From assembly GCA_023228765.1 (NCBI GenBank), contig JALOAM010000079.1, positions 1-14,024 of the forward strand: 14,024 nucleotides of DNA. Reading direction: 5' to 3'. Within the stretch, counting starts at the first letter, position 1, and every line of letters begins with the position of its first letter. Below are positions 13,966-14,024 of the stretch, piece after piece. This DNA comes from Dehalococcoidia bacterium. GTDB lineage: Bacteria > Chloroflexota > Dehalococcoidia > UBA2979. The translations under genes and the position numbers were made by a program. The notes beneath the pieces are model-generated. The model was not told the DNA's origin. It saw only the letters and a program-made list of their open reading frames with translations, and searched no databases.

Positions 13966-14024
13966 ATGATCCCCGGCCTGATCGTCCTGTTCGCGCTGTA
14001 CGTCGTCCTCACGGCGTGGCAGAT
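13966..14024 (+). CDS. Start of a membrane protein gene (truncated by window end)
   Basis: ATG preceded by AGGAAGG nine bases upstream opens a frame MIPGLIVLFALYVVLTAWQ that runs off the window. The 19 visible residues are almost wholly hydrophobic, giving a signal anchor or first membrane span. It follows the dehydrogenase by 69 bases that contain only the 16-bp repeats, so co-transcription with that gene is likely. The product cannot be named from this fragment. Confidence 0.65.
   Translation, partial: MIPGLIVLFALYVVLTAWQ

Overview
The window is about 70% G+C bacterial chromosome, densely coded on both strands. Exported proteins carry lipoboxes and Thr/Ala/Pro-rich linkers, and one has a C-terminal membrane anchor. 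One gene fuses a LuxR-type DNA-binding domain to a membrane span and LysM domains. Together these suggest an uncultured Chloroflexota-like organism (for example near Dehalococcoidia), with a high-GC actinobacterium as the main alternative. This placement is an inference from gene style; there is no rRNA or marker gene to settle it.

Layout. Positions 1-298 hold the end of a CapA-family gene. Positions 364-1623 encode a membrane-anchored LuxR/LysM regulator, followed by an AcsA-type acetyl-CoA synthetase (1707-3455). The 508-base gap at 3456-3963 carries three REP-like palindromes and a degenerate hexamer tract. Next come a minus-strand tRNA-Ala(GGC) with its terminator and a minus-strand glycerophosphodiester phosphodiesterase (4130-4915). 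A ScyD-like secreted beta-propeller (5186-6379) converges on a cupredoxin lipoprotein (6456-7148) across a strong bidirectional hairpin. A crotonase-fold enzyme (7287-8138) follows. It is followed by a lower-GC DUF4145 gene (8261-9043) that overlaps the fluoride exporter gene crcB (9043-9420). Then come an aldo/keto reductase (9534-10526) and an M20 metallopeptidase (10613-11923). A second cupredoxin lipoprotein (11966-12358, minus) is divergent from a PQQ-type sugar dehydrogenase lipoprotein (12631-13896). The window ends in the start of a membrane protein gene at 13966.

Functionally there is no single operon. Most genes have their own TANNNT -10-like box and Shine-Dalgarno sequence, and several are separated by hairpins. 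Cytoplasmic genes suggest acyl-CoA, acetate, lipid head-group and peptide or amide turnover. The cell-surface set is repetitive in type: two beta-propeller proteins each lie beside a blue-copper lipoprotein. That could reflect extracytoplasmic oxidation coupled to copper electron carriers, but this is inference.

I found no CRISPR array, insertion sequence, prophage or recognisable defence island. The items most worth following up are the LuxR-TM-LysM regulator, the paired propeller/cupredoxin genes with a 16-bp palindrome in one shared promoter region, the perfect inverted repeat over the M20 gene's ribosome-binding site, the crotonase lacking both usual catalytic glutamates, and the transferred-looking DUF4145 gene fused by overlap to crcB.
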